Below, piece by piece: positions 24,551 to 35,738 of a stretch of DNA of 64,000 nucleotides. The notes beneath the pieces were generated by a model. The model did not search any database. It was not told the DNA's origin and was given only the letters and a program-made list of their open reading frames with translations. Each line of letters begins with the position of its first letter. Position 1 is the stretch's first letter. The stretch is from Phylloscopus collybita (taxonomy: Eukaryota > Chordata > Aves > Passeriformes > Phylloscopidae): the NCBI GenBank assembly GCA_027886175.1, contig JAJNNQ010000137.1, positions 9,056,001-9,120,000 on the forward strand, read 5' to 3'. The translations under genes and the position numbers were made by a program.

Positions 24551-24884
24551 TGTTGTCTGGGTTTTTGCCGTTCTCCTCTGTCTCCTTTAAGGAGTTTGTA
24601 AAAGTCTTGTTTTAGCCTTCTGTGTCTTTGGAGTCAGATACACTTTCATATAAACAAGCCATTTGTTATGGTGAAATCTAGAGATGTTTACATTCTTTTC
24701 ATAAAGGAGGAGACTGTTGACGGACTGCTGCATGGTCCAGTGTGGTTGGAGAAGAAGATTTTCTTCCTCCAATCCATGATCACTGCTGGAATTCGATAAA
24801 TGCTGATTCTGTAAATAAAGTGCTTCTTCTTTCCGCCTCGGACATCGCAAGGTGTGAGTGTGAGTTCTTGTGTCGGTTGTGACA
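24551..24884 (+). mobile_element. Complete 334-bp solo LTR, ERVK-like, plus strand (LTR 'B')
   Basis: It begins TGTTGTCTGG and ends TTGTGACA, with the 6-bp direct repeat CACTCC on each side. A TATA-like GATAAA lies at 24795-24800 and an AATAAA signal at 24814-24819, followed by 65 bases to the end. The 6-bp duplication points to the ERVK class. It shares block order and 3' spacing with the LTR at 4631-4905, so both belong to one family. No retroviral genes adjoin it: it is a solo LTR left by LTR-LTR recombination. The intact termini make this one of the two best-defined elements in the window. Confidence 0.85.
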
Positions 24885-24890
24885 CACTCC
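24885..24890 (+). repeat. Right target-site duplication (CACTCC)
   Basis: Six bases immediately after the LTR's CA terminus, identical to 24545-24550. Confidence 0.8.
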
Positions 24891-27800
24891 AGCATCTTTA
24901 TTTGTCTGATGGGACATTAATGCCACTTTCCCAGTGTTCAGATCCAGGTTCTGGAGCTAATCTGCACAGACTGGAGGAGTTCTGGTAATGGGTCCTGGTT
25001 AGACCCCTGCAGCACCTGTGCTGCAAGCCACCATAAGTAACCCTGCCAGTATTTGCCAAGGAAGGAAACTCTATAGGGACTGAAGGCCATCAGAGCTCTG
25101 GGTCAGGCTTTATAATCTGCACAGTTTTTTGCAGGAAAAACCAACTGGGATTGACACATCTTGTCCATACAAGCTAAACCTCCCAATATCCAAGAGCAGT
25201 GACACATAATATTTCTGGGGCCATTTGTTATTTCCTCTCTCCCTGTGTCTGTGTTGGATCATTAAGTGTTCCCTTTACCTCACACTCACTCTTGTGAGGA
25301 GTTGAGAGGCCAGGAGCAAGAGCATCTGTGTTCCATCTCTAGGCATCTCTGGAGGAGTAGATTCCCACCCAGGCTGGGTGCACAGGCAGGCACACCTGCC
25401 CACAGCCCCCACCTGACTGCACAATTAACACCCAGACCTGGCAAATGGAGGCTTGGCCATGACTCCTTACACCCATCAAATATGTGTGCATTAAACACTT
25501 CACCCACCAGCTGCTTCCATTTGGTATTGCAGTGAGCTGGGAACACAGCTCCACAGCAGAGTTAACTTTGCTAACCTTAATGGGGGTTATCTTAGAGCAA
25601 AATGGGCATTGGCTCCTCTTGAAGGCTGTAGGACTTGAAAACAAGCTTTCAGATTTCCCATTAAGGAATACACCTTAAACAGAGCATCCTGCATCCACAC
25701 AACCACCATAAAAAATAACATGAGTTTCCTCTGAAAATGCACTTCAGGATCATTCTGTATTGACAGAAGGCAACTAGAGTATTTTTCTTTGTTTGCTGGG
25801 GAGATAGATGTATAAATACATTCAGGTGAAAAAAAACCAAAAGAAATTTCTAATAAAACAGCAACAAGAGCTGGTTTGTTTTCTCTTGTTTTTTTTTCCA
25901 TACCCTGCTAATGGATGCCTTCTGCTCATTGTAGGTGTCATTGTGCTGATATATTCTTTTCATATATTTCTAAATTCCTTGAATCAATTCTAAGCAAAAG
26001 GCACTGGAACTAGGTTTGTCAAAACAAAACTACCCCTTGGAGCCAGTGAAGCTTTGACATCACTCTAGGATGTGCCAAATGCACTCATTTACTCAGAGCT
26101 CATTCTTGGATACTATTCTCTCTGGGGAGCAACTATACATCAAACAAATGCTTTGTAAAAAGCTCTACTCATGGCTCTATGACAGATTCATTTTTAATAT
26201 CTGTAAGGCACAGCTTCTAAAGCAGGATTTCATGTACCAATGGATTTTACTTATTTCCAAAAGCATTGCTATGATCATGAACATTCTTAACCAAAAGTCC
26301 ATGCACAAAGTCACCAGCAGAAAATCTGCAGTTGCACATAAATAACATCTTTTTCCCCCCATTCTCTGAGAGGGTTTTCTCTGGTGTGGTCTTATCTGCC
26401 AAACATAGCTAATGACCCTCAGTGAAGACTGTCAGATGAAATAGAAACAATTGAGAACAATTCAAGAACTGCTTTTAAGTCAGAGACTGCCTCTTTTTAC
26501 TTGTGTCAGAATCCAGACTCTGTAAAGCAATTCAAGTTAATGAATGTTTCAGTGTGATGCCAGAGCAAGCTCAGAGTATTAACAAAAAATCTGTATTAAT
26601 TCTTACATTTAAAAGTAAAAATTAAGGCAAAAAAATGTAAACACACGCCTCCCAAAAATCCGTTTTTCAGAAGATACTTTCACTGATTTTTACTAAATAA
26701 ATTTCAGCATATGCACAGTGTTCTACTTGTGTCCTTTTTTCTTAGTAAAATCTAAACTAGCTCTGACTGGAGACAAAGCCCTTATTTAAGAGTAAGTATT
26801 TGTCACATCTGAAGCCTGAACTGAGCATTGCAGCTGCCTTAATGAAGGTAATATAAAAAAATATGCAGTAGTGGCAAAACTGGACAAAAATGCAAAAACC
26901 AGGATCCCCCTCACTAACCTCTTCCAAACTCTTTAGAAGTATAGATAATGTATATTAGCAGTAAGCAAGTTGTAGCCAGAGGCCCCAGTGAGTTTGGAGC
27001 CCTCACTGTGCTGATTACTGTATGAGCATAAACAGGAAATATTCCTTCCCTCAAAATCACTACAATCGAGGCATCAGCAATGCACATCAGGGCTCGCAGG
27101 AAGCAGTGTGGAAGAAGGATGCTGAACCTGAGGGCAACTAATTGGAACACAAGATTGTGAAATCTATTGGCTGAACATTCAGCCGCAAGCTTTAGAGATT
27201 TTTATTTCTTTTTTTTCTTATTCCATGGAACAAGTCGACAAGAGCTACAAATGAATCACTTGCAGCCTGTCTACTTAAGGACTCTCATTAACCACGGGTA
27301 TCACGGTGAAGATGGATCTTAAGACAGAAATGAAAGGAGACCAAGGTAATGGTTGTGTCTAATGACTTGGTTGTAAAGGCACAGAATCTAATAAAGCACA
27401 AGTTAATAAGCTCTTACTATGAGAGAGCTTAACATGACAGAAAGGCATGGTGATGACAGAATTTCTATAACCAGATTATATAAATAATGTGGATTGGTTG
27501 GGGGAGCCACGGACAGAACTCTGCATTAAATTTTAAGCACTTGCGTTACCTGAGCTAGAGAATGCATTGCAGCAATCAGAAAATTGTTGCATGCCCTTAA
27601 TTTCATTGTTTAAGCCATTAGAAGGGGAAAGAAAAAGCAATAGATAAAGAGTTAAGGAAAAGAAAAAATATAGTATCTGAGCTCTGGGCCATTCCTGGGC
27701 TGCTGCTGTTCTGGTTATCTTTCTCCTTACATCAGGGGTTCTGAGCAGAGCCTACCACTCCTGAATCATCCTCTTTGACAGGCAGGAATTGTGTGAGAGG

Positions 27801-28018
27801 AGATAGACTTATCATTACAAAGTCAATGACCTGAATTTTCCCAAGACTTCTAGTAAAAACAGAACATGATAGTAAAAGTCTTTGCCTAGCTAGCTACAGT
27901 TCACTATCTTTCTTAAAATGCCAACACTGAGTAACCAACGATGGAAAATTCTTCAGGGAGAATACTTTCATCCTTTTTCCAATGGAAATTTTATCTGGGA
28001 GGAGACTACTGCAGTTTG
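24891..28018. other. Unique non-coding DNA
   Basis: About 3.1 kb without recognised gene. Around 25266-25901 several frames of 80-104 codons overlap on both strands, but they share no homology I recognise and look like chance frames in a slightly GC-richer patch. Confidence 0.5.
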
Positions 28019-28145
28019 ACAAAAACAAAACAAAACAAAACAAAACCCAAAAAAACCAACCAACCAAAAAAAAAAAAAACAACCAAAAACAAACAAAAAC
28101 AAACAACCAACAAAAAACCAACCAAAAAAAACAAAACCCAACACA
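28019..28145 (+). repeat. 127-base A/C-only tract
   Basis: Not one G or T occurs in 127 bases. It includes (CAAAA)n and (CCAA)n sub-runs and a 14-base A run. The frames translated across it on both strands (Lys/Thr/Asn/Gln-rich or Phe/Val/Leu-rich) are artefacts. Confidence 0.92.
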
Positions 28146-28649
28146 GTTGCTGGTAAACCAGAACTTTATAGGATGTGGACATCAGGATTTTAGGACAGCA
28201 ATCAATCAAGTCACTTGCTATATTATTTCAGCTACTGCATCCTATGGTACATTTGCTGTTACTGAGACTCAAACATTGTGTGAGTCACATTCATAAATAT
28301 GCAGTAAAATGCCTAATGACTTTTATCACATTTCAAAGATTGTTCTTTCTCTTGTTCTGGTTAGGACAATGGTCTAACCATAGCCCAGGAAATATCTTGA
28401 TTGTTAATCCCAGCCAAGTAATTAAAAAAAATAAATAAAGGAGGTGAAAAAAAAATTAGAAGCAGGAAAAAAAAAAATGAAAGAAGACAAAGCAGAAGGG
28501 AATTTGCAATTTCAAAACTGGTATTAAGTAAATTATTATGACTTGGAAAAGAAAGGTACAAAAAATATTTGCATAGCCACCACTGCTGGAGAAAAATAGA
28601 GAACTACACTTGCTAGAAGCAAGCTGATTTCCAGGGCAGGACAAAATGC
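28146..28649. other. Unique non-coding DNA with short A-rich runs
   Basis: No gene recognised. A-rich runs lie near 28422-28480. Confidence 0.5.
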
Positions 28650-29120
28650 TCCCCTCAGTTTATCATTGCTGCTGCTCCCCTGCCCAACCTGCCTCTCCTC
28701 CCACTCCTCAGCTCCTCTTCCTCACTCCTCACCCGCCAGTGAGGCAGATGGCTACGAGAGCTGGAACAGGCTGCAAGGAACAGGGGTGAGGAATAGGGGT
28801 GTTACAGAGGAAAGGAACTCCAGGACGAGCTGCTGGAGGCAGGGAGATTATCCAAGGTTTCTGTCACTGCTGGGCAGCAGCACGGCAGCCCTGGCTCCCC
28901 TCGCTCCTCCCGGTGTCCTTGACGGGAAGCGTTCTGGAAAGCGTCTCTCTGAAAACAGGCCTGCTGAACACAGGAAACAGAGCAAACACGGCAGCAAGAA
29001 GTGATCACTCCATCTTTGCTCATCCTGCGTCTGACAGATTCACACAGACCTGACATGACAGTTGCCTACGACTCGCAGAGCCCCACAGCCAAGGGGGAGG
29101 GGCGCGGAGGGCAAAGTGGG
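28650..29120. other. GC- and CpG-enriched patch
   Basis: This segment stands out from its AT-rich surroundings. It holds about 15 CpG dinucleotides and GC-rich words such as GGGGGAGGGGCGCGGAGG near 29093-29110. A 112-codon plus-strand frame (28666-29004) runs through it, rich in Ser, Pro and Arg, with no recognisable domain. Possible readings are a weak CpG-rich regulatory element, a lncRNA promoter or exon, or simply a local GC fluctuation. No TATA box, splice pattern or known protein supports a gene call. Confidence 0.4.
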
Positions 29121-30080
29121 ATAAATAATGATACATCCACAACAACAAGGCAGTGGTGTGGAAATCTGTCAAGAAGTACACATTTCTTATAATAGGAAGA
29201 AAGCAAGGCCTGATCTTGTTTAATACAAGGCTGGAGTTAACACATTCTGCTACATGGGAAATAAACCATCTCCTTTCTTCAGGAGCAGAGGTTCCCTCCA
29301 TCTGCATAATAGCTGTGCACAGCTTGGGATCACTTGATCTTCCAGACCCCCCTCTCTTCCTCAGCTGGGTTGTTATCATCCTCTGTTATTATCTTCATAT
29401 TTCCCCTGGTTATTATCAGCATGTTACCTTTGCCTTTATGTCGACAATCTACCTGGCAATTTTCTCCTCTCCAGCTGGCTTCCGTGTTTCCTAGGTAAGA
29501 AAACTAATGTTCTTTGCTCCAGAGTGAATGTCCTATTCATTATTCTCAATGTACTGTGACACAGCAACACTGAGTATCAAAAGCCTGCAGTAAATTCTCA
29601 TCTATTTCTCAGTCATATAGAACAATTAAGCAAACAGCACAAATAGCAACCTGCCTTTTATCGTCCCTACTGAATTTAGATTTGACTGTGCTACATTTAA
29701 CAATTGCCCAGACCCACGATGCAAATGAATGTGTGGATAAACACTGTTTAATACTGCACATTATGATGTGCCAGAGAGCACGTCCATTGTACCACGCTCT
29801 TGTTGGTAACCCAGATAAATCACTTTTCATACCAAAACAGGCTGAAGCACAATGAAATTAGAGAAAGAACTGCTGCAAAGAAACTCTGTACTGATACTGT
29901 GATCAGCTGTCTGCGTCCATAGGGCTCCTGGACTGGCACAGAAATGAACTCTTGCCAAGGGTTTGTCTCTGACCCAGTCTGTTCTCTGTCAGGTCTCTGC
30001 AGGTAGGGCTGCATTGATGTCACAGTCTGGATATCCTGTTTCCCCCAGAGTGGTACTGAAAACTGTAGTCACCAGCATCT
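29121..30080. other. Unique non-coding DNA
   Basis: No repeat family or coding exon recognised. Frames of up to 119 codons overlap on opposite strands without motifs. Confidence 0.5.
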
Positions 30081-30205
30081 CACAGAATCACAGAATGGGG
30101 AAGGTTGGAAGGGATCACAGTGGTTCATCTAATCCAGATTGCATCCAGATTGCATCCAGATAGTCCTTGAATGCCTTTAGTGGGGGGGAACTCCACAACA
30201 GCTTC
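30081..30205 (-). mobile_element. CR1 LINE 3' fragment, minus strand
   Basis: CACAGAATCACAGAATGG, then AAGGTTGGAAGGGATCACAG and TCATCTAATCCA, read as an antisense avian CR1 3' end. The fragment continues through GTCCTTGAATGCC and AACTCCACAACAGC. Within it an 11-bp unit, GCATCCAGATT, is locally repeated at about 30130-30160. Confidence 0.88.
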
Positions 30206-30326
30206 AAAATCAATCTCAAAAACCTTAACAAAAGCAACAAAAAGCATTGACCTGGTTCAGAAGAAGTAACTGAGTGCTCCATCATTCTTGACAATCACAC
30301 TGAGGTATACAGTAAGGGTATACTTA

Positions 30327-30330
30327 CATA

Positions 30331-30379
<49 letters not shown>
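30327..30379. repeat. (TA)n microsatellite
   Basis: About 52 bases of alternating TA with one CA interruption. Confidence 0.92.
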
Positions 30380-30382
<3 letters not shown>

Positions 30383-31151
30383 GTTTACTTTTCAGGTAAG
30401 TAAAGGTAAAATTCCCTCTTGTCCTTTAAATTTACCATTCTTAAATTAAAAGTCTTTCGCCTTTTTTTATAAATGCATCAAAATCTGTTGACTGCAGCAA
30501 AGACACAGTAGCCAGCATTTCTCATGCTTTGAATCTTAGAGTTCTGCAAACTTTACCAAAGTGCAGCTCAAGCTAACTGTACGGTCAGAACACATGAAAA
30601 TCAAGTTATGACAACCATAGATCAAAATCCAAATATGAAATATCTACTTAAATGTAATAATTAAAACTAATAAATAAAGCAGCAATTAAGTCACCATTAT
30701 TTACCACCATTGTTTCTTCATTTAGAAACTCCAAAATTATAAGAATTTAAATGAGAATGTAGTTGTCAATTTCCATTTGAAAAGGCTATTTAAGGAGGGC
30801 TTAATGACTTCAGTTTTTAAAGTCATTTTGTACTCATGGTTAATTAAATGCACGAGGACTTCCACTGAGAATCAGGATGTTCTAAATAATGTAATAATAA
30901 CTTGTGTAACCAATTACTGTAAAATAAAACTGGATTATCCAATATGACCTGTCTGGCTTCGGTATTCATAATTTTAAATCCCTTTTAATTAAATCCTCAG
31001 GGTACTATATTTAACGTAAAACAACCATGACCTCCTTTATAATATAAATGTAGTAGCCATGGTGGGTCAGGAATGAATTGTGGTTCCACAACTGGGTGAC
31101 TCATTCATCAGAAAATTTTCTGGGCTGTCATCCTATTTAAACAACGTTACG
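30380..31151. other. Unique AT-rich DNA with homeodomain-type motifs
   Basis: No coding exon. Several TAATTA/TTAATTAAAT words occur at about 30840 and 30987, and the stretch 30780-31140 lacks simple repeats. It is a weak candidate for a conserved non-coding element, but conservation cannot be assessed from one sequence. Confidence 0.3.
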
Positions 31152-31226
31152 AGCCAGTTTCTCAGCTGGTGTAAATAGGGTGTTGTAAATTGACTGTAAT
31201 GGTGCTAGGGCTTTATACCACTGCTC
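31152..31226. repeat. Probable ancient palindromic amniote repeat
   Basis: The left half CAGCTGGTGTAAAT and the right half, whose reverse complement reads AGCAGTGGTATAAAG, form an imperfect palindrome around AATTGACTGTAATGG. This layout resembles, from memory, a short palindromic repeat frequent in turtle and crocodilian DNA, with CAGCTGGTGTAAAT arms and a central ATTGAAGTCAATGG. Here it is strongly diverged. Confidence 0.45.
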
Positions 31227-31336
31227 TTTATTTCTAAGCAACAGAGAAGTGTGTGTGTATTCTTCGGTTTACTAATGAAGATGAGGTTTATTCTGAGAAA
31301 AATATATCACTTCTTCCCCCTCCCTCCTGGGCTTTT

Positions 31337-31390
31337 TGTTTTAGTTGTTAGGGTGGGGGGTTTTTTTGGTTGTTTTTTTTTCTTTCTTTC
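31337..31390 (-). repeat. G/T-rich tract (A/C tract in reverse orientation)
   Basis: The plus strand is almost only T and G, including GGTGGGGGG and runs of T. It is the mirror of the A/C tracts listed elsewhere. Confidence 0.75.
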
Positions 31391-32354
31391 TTGTAGGGGT
31401 TCTGGGGAGTTTGCATCATTGTGGGTTTGGGTTTTGGATTTTGTTTTTCTGTTAATTAGTGTTGTGCTTTCCAGAACAGCATCAAGGCCAAGTGAGAACT
31501 TGTTATCTAAAGGGCATGACAATGAACATATCAAACCGAGGAGTGATTTTTCTATGTTAGCAATCTACCCACATATGCTATAATAGTTTTTCCCTTTTTC
31601 TGATTTTTTCTGCCTATTTTTAAACCAGCTGGATGATCTTTTTCTTCACAGTTAAGACCTGTGAGTATGTTATCTCCTCGTTTTGCTTTTTACATCATTT
31701 AAGTAGCTGTTGCATTTATAAAACACAGAGTTTCTCAAAATATAAAAAGCCAGGACTTAAGTGCAGACACACAGACATGTTGAATATCCAGTCACAGAAA
31801 GTCTCAAAATGAATTTATCATATTTTTTCAAGTGACACTGATGAACCTTTGAAGATATCTAAAATATGGTGCAGTAAGTATGGGGAAAATATATTGCACA
31901 CTAGATAATTAGACTGAATTTCATCTATAGTACACTAATCTTAAAAAAAAAAAAAAAAAGTAAGTAGGACCTATCAGGGCATGTTAGAAGGCTGATTGTG
32001 GATATCTCATTGCTTGTTTTTCTTTGTCATTGCTTTTCAGAGGATGCCTACAGAAGTTTAAATAGCTTAAGGCCCTGACACTCAGACTGTAACAGATTTA
32101 TGTAAAAAGCTGTTCAGATTTTTAACTTATATGCTGTTTTCTTGTGAAGGCAAAGTATGTAAGAGAATCACTGAGGAACAGATCAGGGAGTCCTGACCTC
32201 AGCACTGGGCAGGTACACAAAGCATTTATTGCAATGTAGCTAACACTCCATTTTTCTGACCAAAAGGTATCAGCTATTTAGCAAGATTTAAGATCTCTTC
32301 ATTCACGAGGCCACTGGATTTATTTTTTCTGGAACACAAAACAATCTGACTTAG
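31391..32354. other. Unique non-coding DNA
   Basis: No gene or repeat family recognised. A 17-base poly(A) run lies at 31943-31959. Confidence 0.5.
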
Positions 32355-32660
32355 TCTTTATTCTTTTATCAGAAGACTTTATTGCCAAAAAAACATGGTC
32401 CCAGAATACATCCTGCCTTATTGCCATGGTTTAGCAATGGTACTCCCCAGCTCAGTGTTCCCACTGAGTTTCACTTGGAAAGGACTCTTTCTCCCTGGAA
32501 GACATTCCCTTTCCCCTTTTCTCCAGCTCCAGCAATGACAAGGCAGTACAGAATGACCTCCAAGTCCTAACCAAGACCCCTCCTGTCTACTGCCAAAATT
32601 AACCCTAAACCTGAACCCATATATTACCTCTGTCATATCAGAAGGGGCAAAAACCAATTC
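32355..32660. mobile_element. Possible LTR-type fragment
   Basis: The words TGCCATGGTTTAGCAATGG (near 32420) and GTACTCCCCAGCTCAGTGTT resemble, from memory, one end of an avian LTR. TCTTTATT and CTTTATTG occur near 32355-32385. I cannot define termini, orientation or a target duplication, and the similarity may be fortuitous. Confidence 0.3.
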
Positions 32661-35344
32661 TGCTTCTTTTAAAAACTAGAACATAAAAAATTTATCTTTT
32701 GAGGGCTTTACTCTTCTGGGATTGAAGTAATAGGACAAGAGAAAATTGAAGCAAACTTGCCTCCTGCTGTGGACTGCATAGAAATGTGTGCTGCAACTAT
32801 GAAGTTTCAAATTTAAGATAGAGGTGCATAAGGAGAAAAAAAATCATTCATAAAAGGTAAGTCTTGGAAACATATGTGTTTTTATTGATTCCATATTCAG
32901 TTCTTTGTGTTAATATACAAACATGCACTCTGTGTGCACACCATGTAATCACTCATGCTCATAGGGTAAGCATTAAATTAAAGCCTATTTTCATGCTCAG
33001 CACATTGATGAGCTGATGAACAAAACACGTATCACTGATTTGTAATTCTTGATTTCCAGTGGGGAGTTTCCAGAAGTACTAAATCAAGAGCCACTGAACC
33101 ATCCTATTTGTTATTGTTGAATAGATTTTATCTTTTTTCCTCCTCACTTTCTCACGCTTTCTTAGTTTTCTTTCTTCATTAGCTAACATGTCTACATGTG
33201 CATACAAACATAGAAATATATATATTTATTGTTTTTTTCCTAGTGACACCAGGAACCTTTAGATGATGCTCTAAATAAATAATTGTAATGAGTGGGTGTG
33301 TCTGTGTGTGTTATGCTCTCTAAATTTTCCATCCTGTGTTTGAAAGACTTGTAACAGTATAAACATTACAAATAATCTGTTTGACCAGCAAACAGAGAAT
33401 ACAATAGATCTTAAAGAAAATTGGGGGGGGGTGGGGGGGTGGTTGTTGTTTGTTTTTTTCTGTGTCTCCTAATTAATCCTTGTCTGAGCAATACTTTTCT
33501 CTTGACAGGAAAATGAAACAAAATTAAACAAAACAAACAAAAATATGAGCTAAACCACAAGAAACCTGCTTTACAGTTTGAAGGCCTTAAAATATCACAG
33601 ATACTAAGATATAAGAAAGCCTATCTCATTTCTTGCTGTAGAGGTAACTGAAGTGGAATATTCTTTCTTTATATTAGTGTTTGATCCACCGGCTATTTTT
33701 CAAAATAAATTAGAACTGAACATATTTCAATCATCCTGGTGTGCTCCAGCTATTGTAAGCAGCAGGTGCATAACTCTTCTCAGCCACAGACAATCTGAGC
33801 CCTCTTCAGGGATAGTCTTAGGTAGGTTTTCAGGCACAGCTCTTATACATCACTATAATGAAAGTGGCACTTTCTTTTTTACAGAGTCTGGTCTCCTGGT
33901 TGGTTCTAAATGCTCCCTCACATCCCTGGACAGAACAGAAACGTTTTCTTATTCTAAGGGTGGAGTATTTTTCTTTGGTTTTGGTATTTTGTTTTGTTTT
34001 GTTTTAATCTTTGTCCCCAATAAATGTTATGGCAGGAACTAACTCTATAAACAAAAATATTACAGTGATGACATTTCAAAATTTCAGCTGCAAATAACCA
34101 TCTCTACTGTTCTTCATATTTTTAGTCTTTCAGATGAAAAAGAATGGGTAAATTCTGATGGGAAAACATGAATAAATTTGCTGAAAGTATATTCTTCCAA
34201 TGAAGATTTTCCATTTACCTTTGGAAAAAATATTGTTAGCTAAAATTCCTTGAGTTCTTTTTGCTTAGAAACTATAATAAATTTCATAAGTATTATGTCA
34301 GGAACACAGCTAGCAATAAACCCCTTATTACCTCTGTTTTAAGCCCTATCCTTTAATTTCAAGATTACTGCAGGAGTCTTTAATAATTAATTTTGCAAAA
34401 ATTCTCTTGTTTCAGGTCACCTGCAACTCTTACCACAAGTTACCTTTTATGTGTAAGGGACACAGATACATGACCACTTTCTAGGAAGGACAGTAGAACA
34501 ATATCAAAGATTAATAAAAAATATATGATAAATAAGTATATTAATAACAATGGTGTGAATAAGGCATATTTTCCAGAGAAGTATTTAGATTAGATAATGT
34601 ACCTTAATTTAAGTGGGTCATGAATAGAATGTCCCAGGTATGTCAGTCTGTCAAAAGTGCAAACCAATTATCATAAATCAGACAAAGGCAAAACATGAAA
34701 CAAAACAAAACAGATCTGTTTTGTTTCAGGCTTAGTTTATATACACATTTATAAAGAAGTTATAAGTCATCTATATCCAGAAGCTTTTGTTTTTATTTGG
34801 TGGAGAAGATGAGAAAAAAAGTCTAAATAGGCAAAACCTGAAAAAAACCATAGCTGCAATGAAGTTTCACACTCATGGTCTCCGGAGCACGTATGTAGCT
34901 GTCATCATCACAGCTCATAAAAACTGCCTACATACAGTCACAAGTGCTCAGGGCTTACCAGGAGCCAAACAGGCAGATGGATCATTCTCTGTATATGTGT
35001 CTACATGGTTTCACTCTTGCTGGATGCCACAGATTATCCTCCCTCCATCTGCAGGCTCTCTTCAGCTGCATGTTTGTCCTTTTTGAACCCCAGAGCAAGA
35101 TTTATAAATAGCAGAACAGAAGTGTGGGATGATGTGGTGTACATGTATTCTAAATGCACTTGACCCAGCTGCAATGGGCATGACACTGGGTGTATGTAGG
35201 TGTTATTATATAAGTTTACTCTTTAGTTCATTATAAATCCCAGCTTATACATCCACCACACTGCCTGTATTTCAGTATGCCTTGGAATTCAGCTTTGGGA
35301 TGTGACAATTGGCATGCTGATTAGGAAACTTGGTTGGAATATAT
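32661..35344. other. Unique non-coding DNA
   Basis: About 2.7 kb with no recognised gene. A 129-codon plus-strand frame (33653-34042) has no motif. Its C-terminal Phe/Val-rich part comes from a T/G-rich run near 33970-34010. Confidence 0.5.
33423..33442 (+). repeat. G-run cluster (G9-T-G7-T-GG)
   Basis: Two long guanine runs separated by single T, followed by (TTG)n. It could form a G-quadruplex. No gene lies next to it. Confidence 0.8.
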
Positions 35345-35680
35345 GAATGTAAAAACACCCATATTAGGTCAAACCAACGGGAGTCCATTCCAGTAAACTG
35401 ATTCCAGCTATGGACCAAAGTCTGGAGGTCATGATACCAATGAACAGTAACAGTCTGTATTTCTCATCATTCTCCTCTCCTCCAGGTACTTCTGTTTCAG
35501 ACATCCACCAAGCCTGATGAGGGGCTTTTGTGTTTGGTAAACCTTGATAGGTTTCTTCTACGTAAACTTGTCCAATTTTCCATTGAGTCCACAGGGATGT
35601 TTCATAGGCAAAACATTCTTCAGCAAGAACTTGTTCCTGTCTAGTGTCTTGTATATTCAGCTATCAACAATCACCTCTCC

Positions 35681-35738
<58 letters not shown>

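Noticed and set aside
4631..24884. One 20-kb provirus bounded by the two related LTRs
   Set aside because: The downstream LTR has its own 6-bp duplication, the LTRs are strongly diverged, and no gag, pol or env remnants lie between.
28666..29004. 112-codon frame in the GC-rich patch as a gene
   Set aside because: Composition is Ser/Pro/Arg-rich as expected from GC-rich random DNA, and frames on the other strand are of similar size. Kept only as a CpG-enriched patch.
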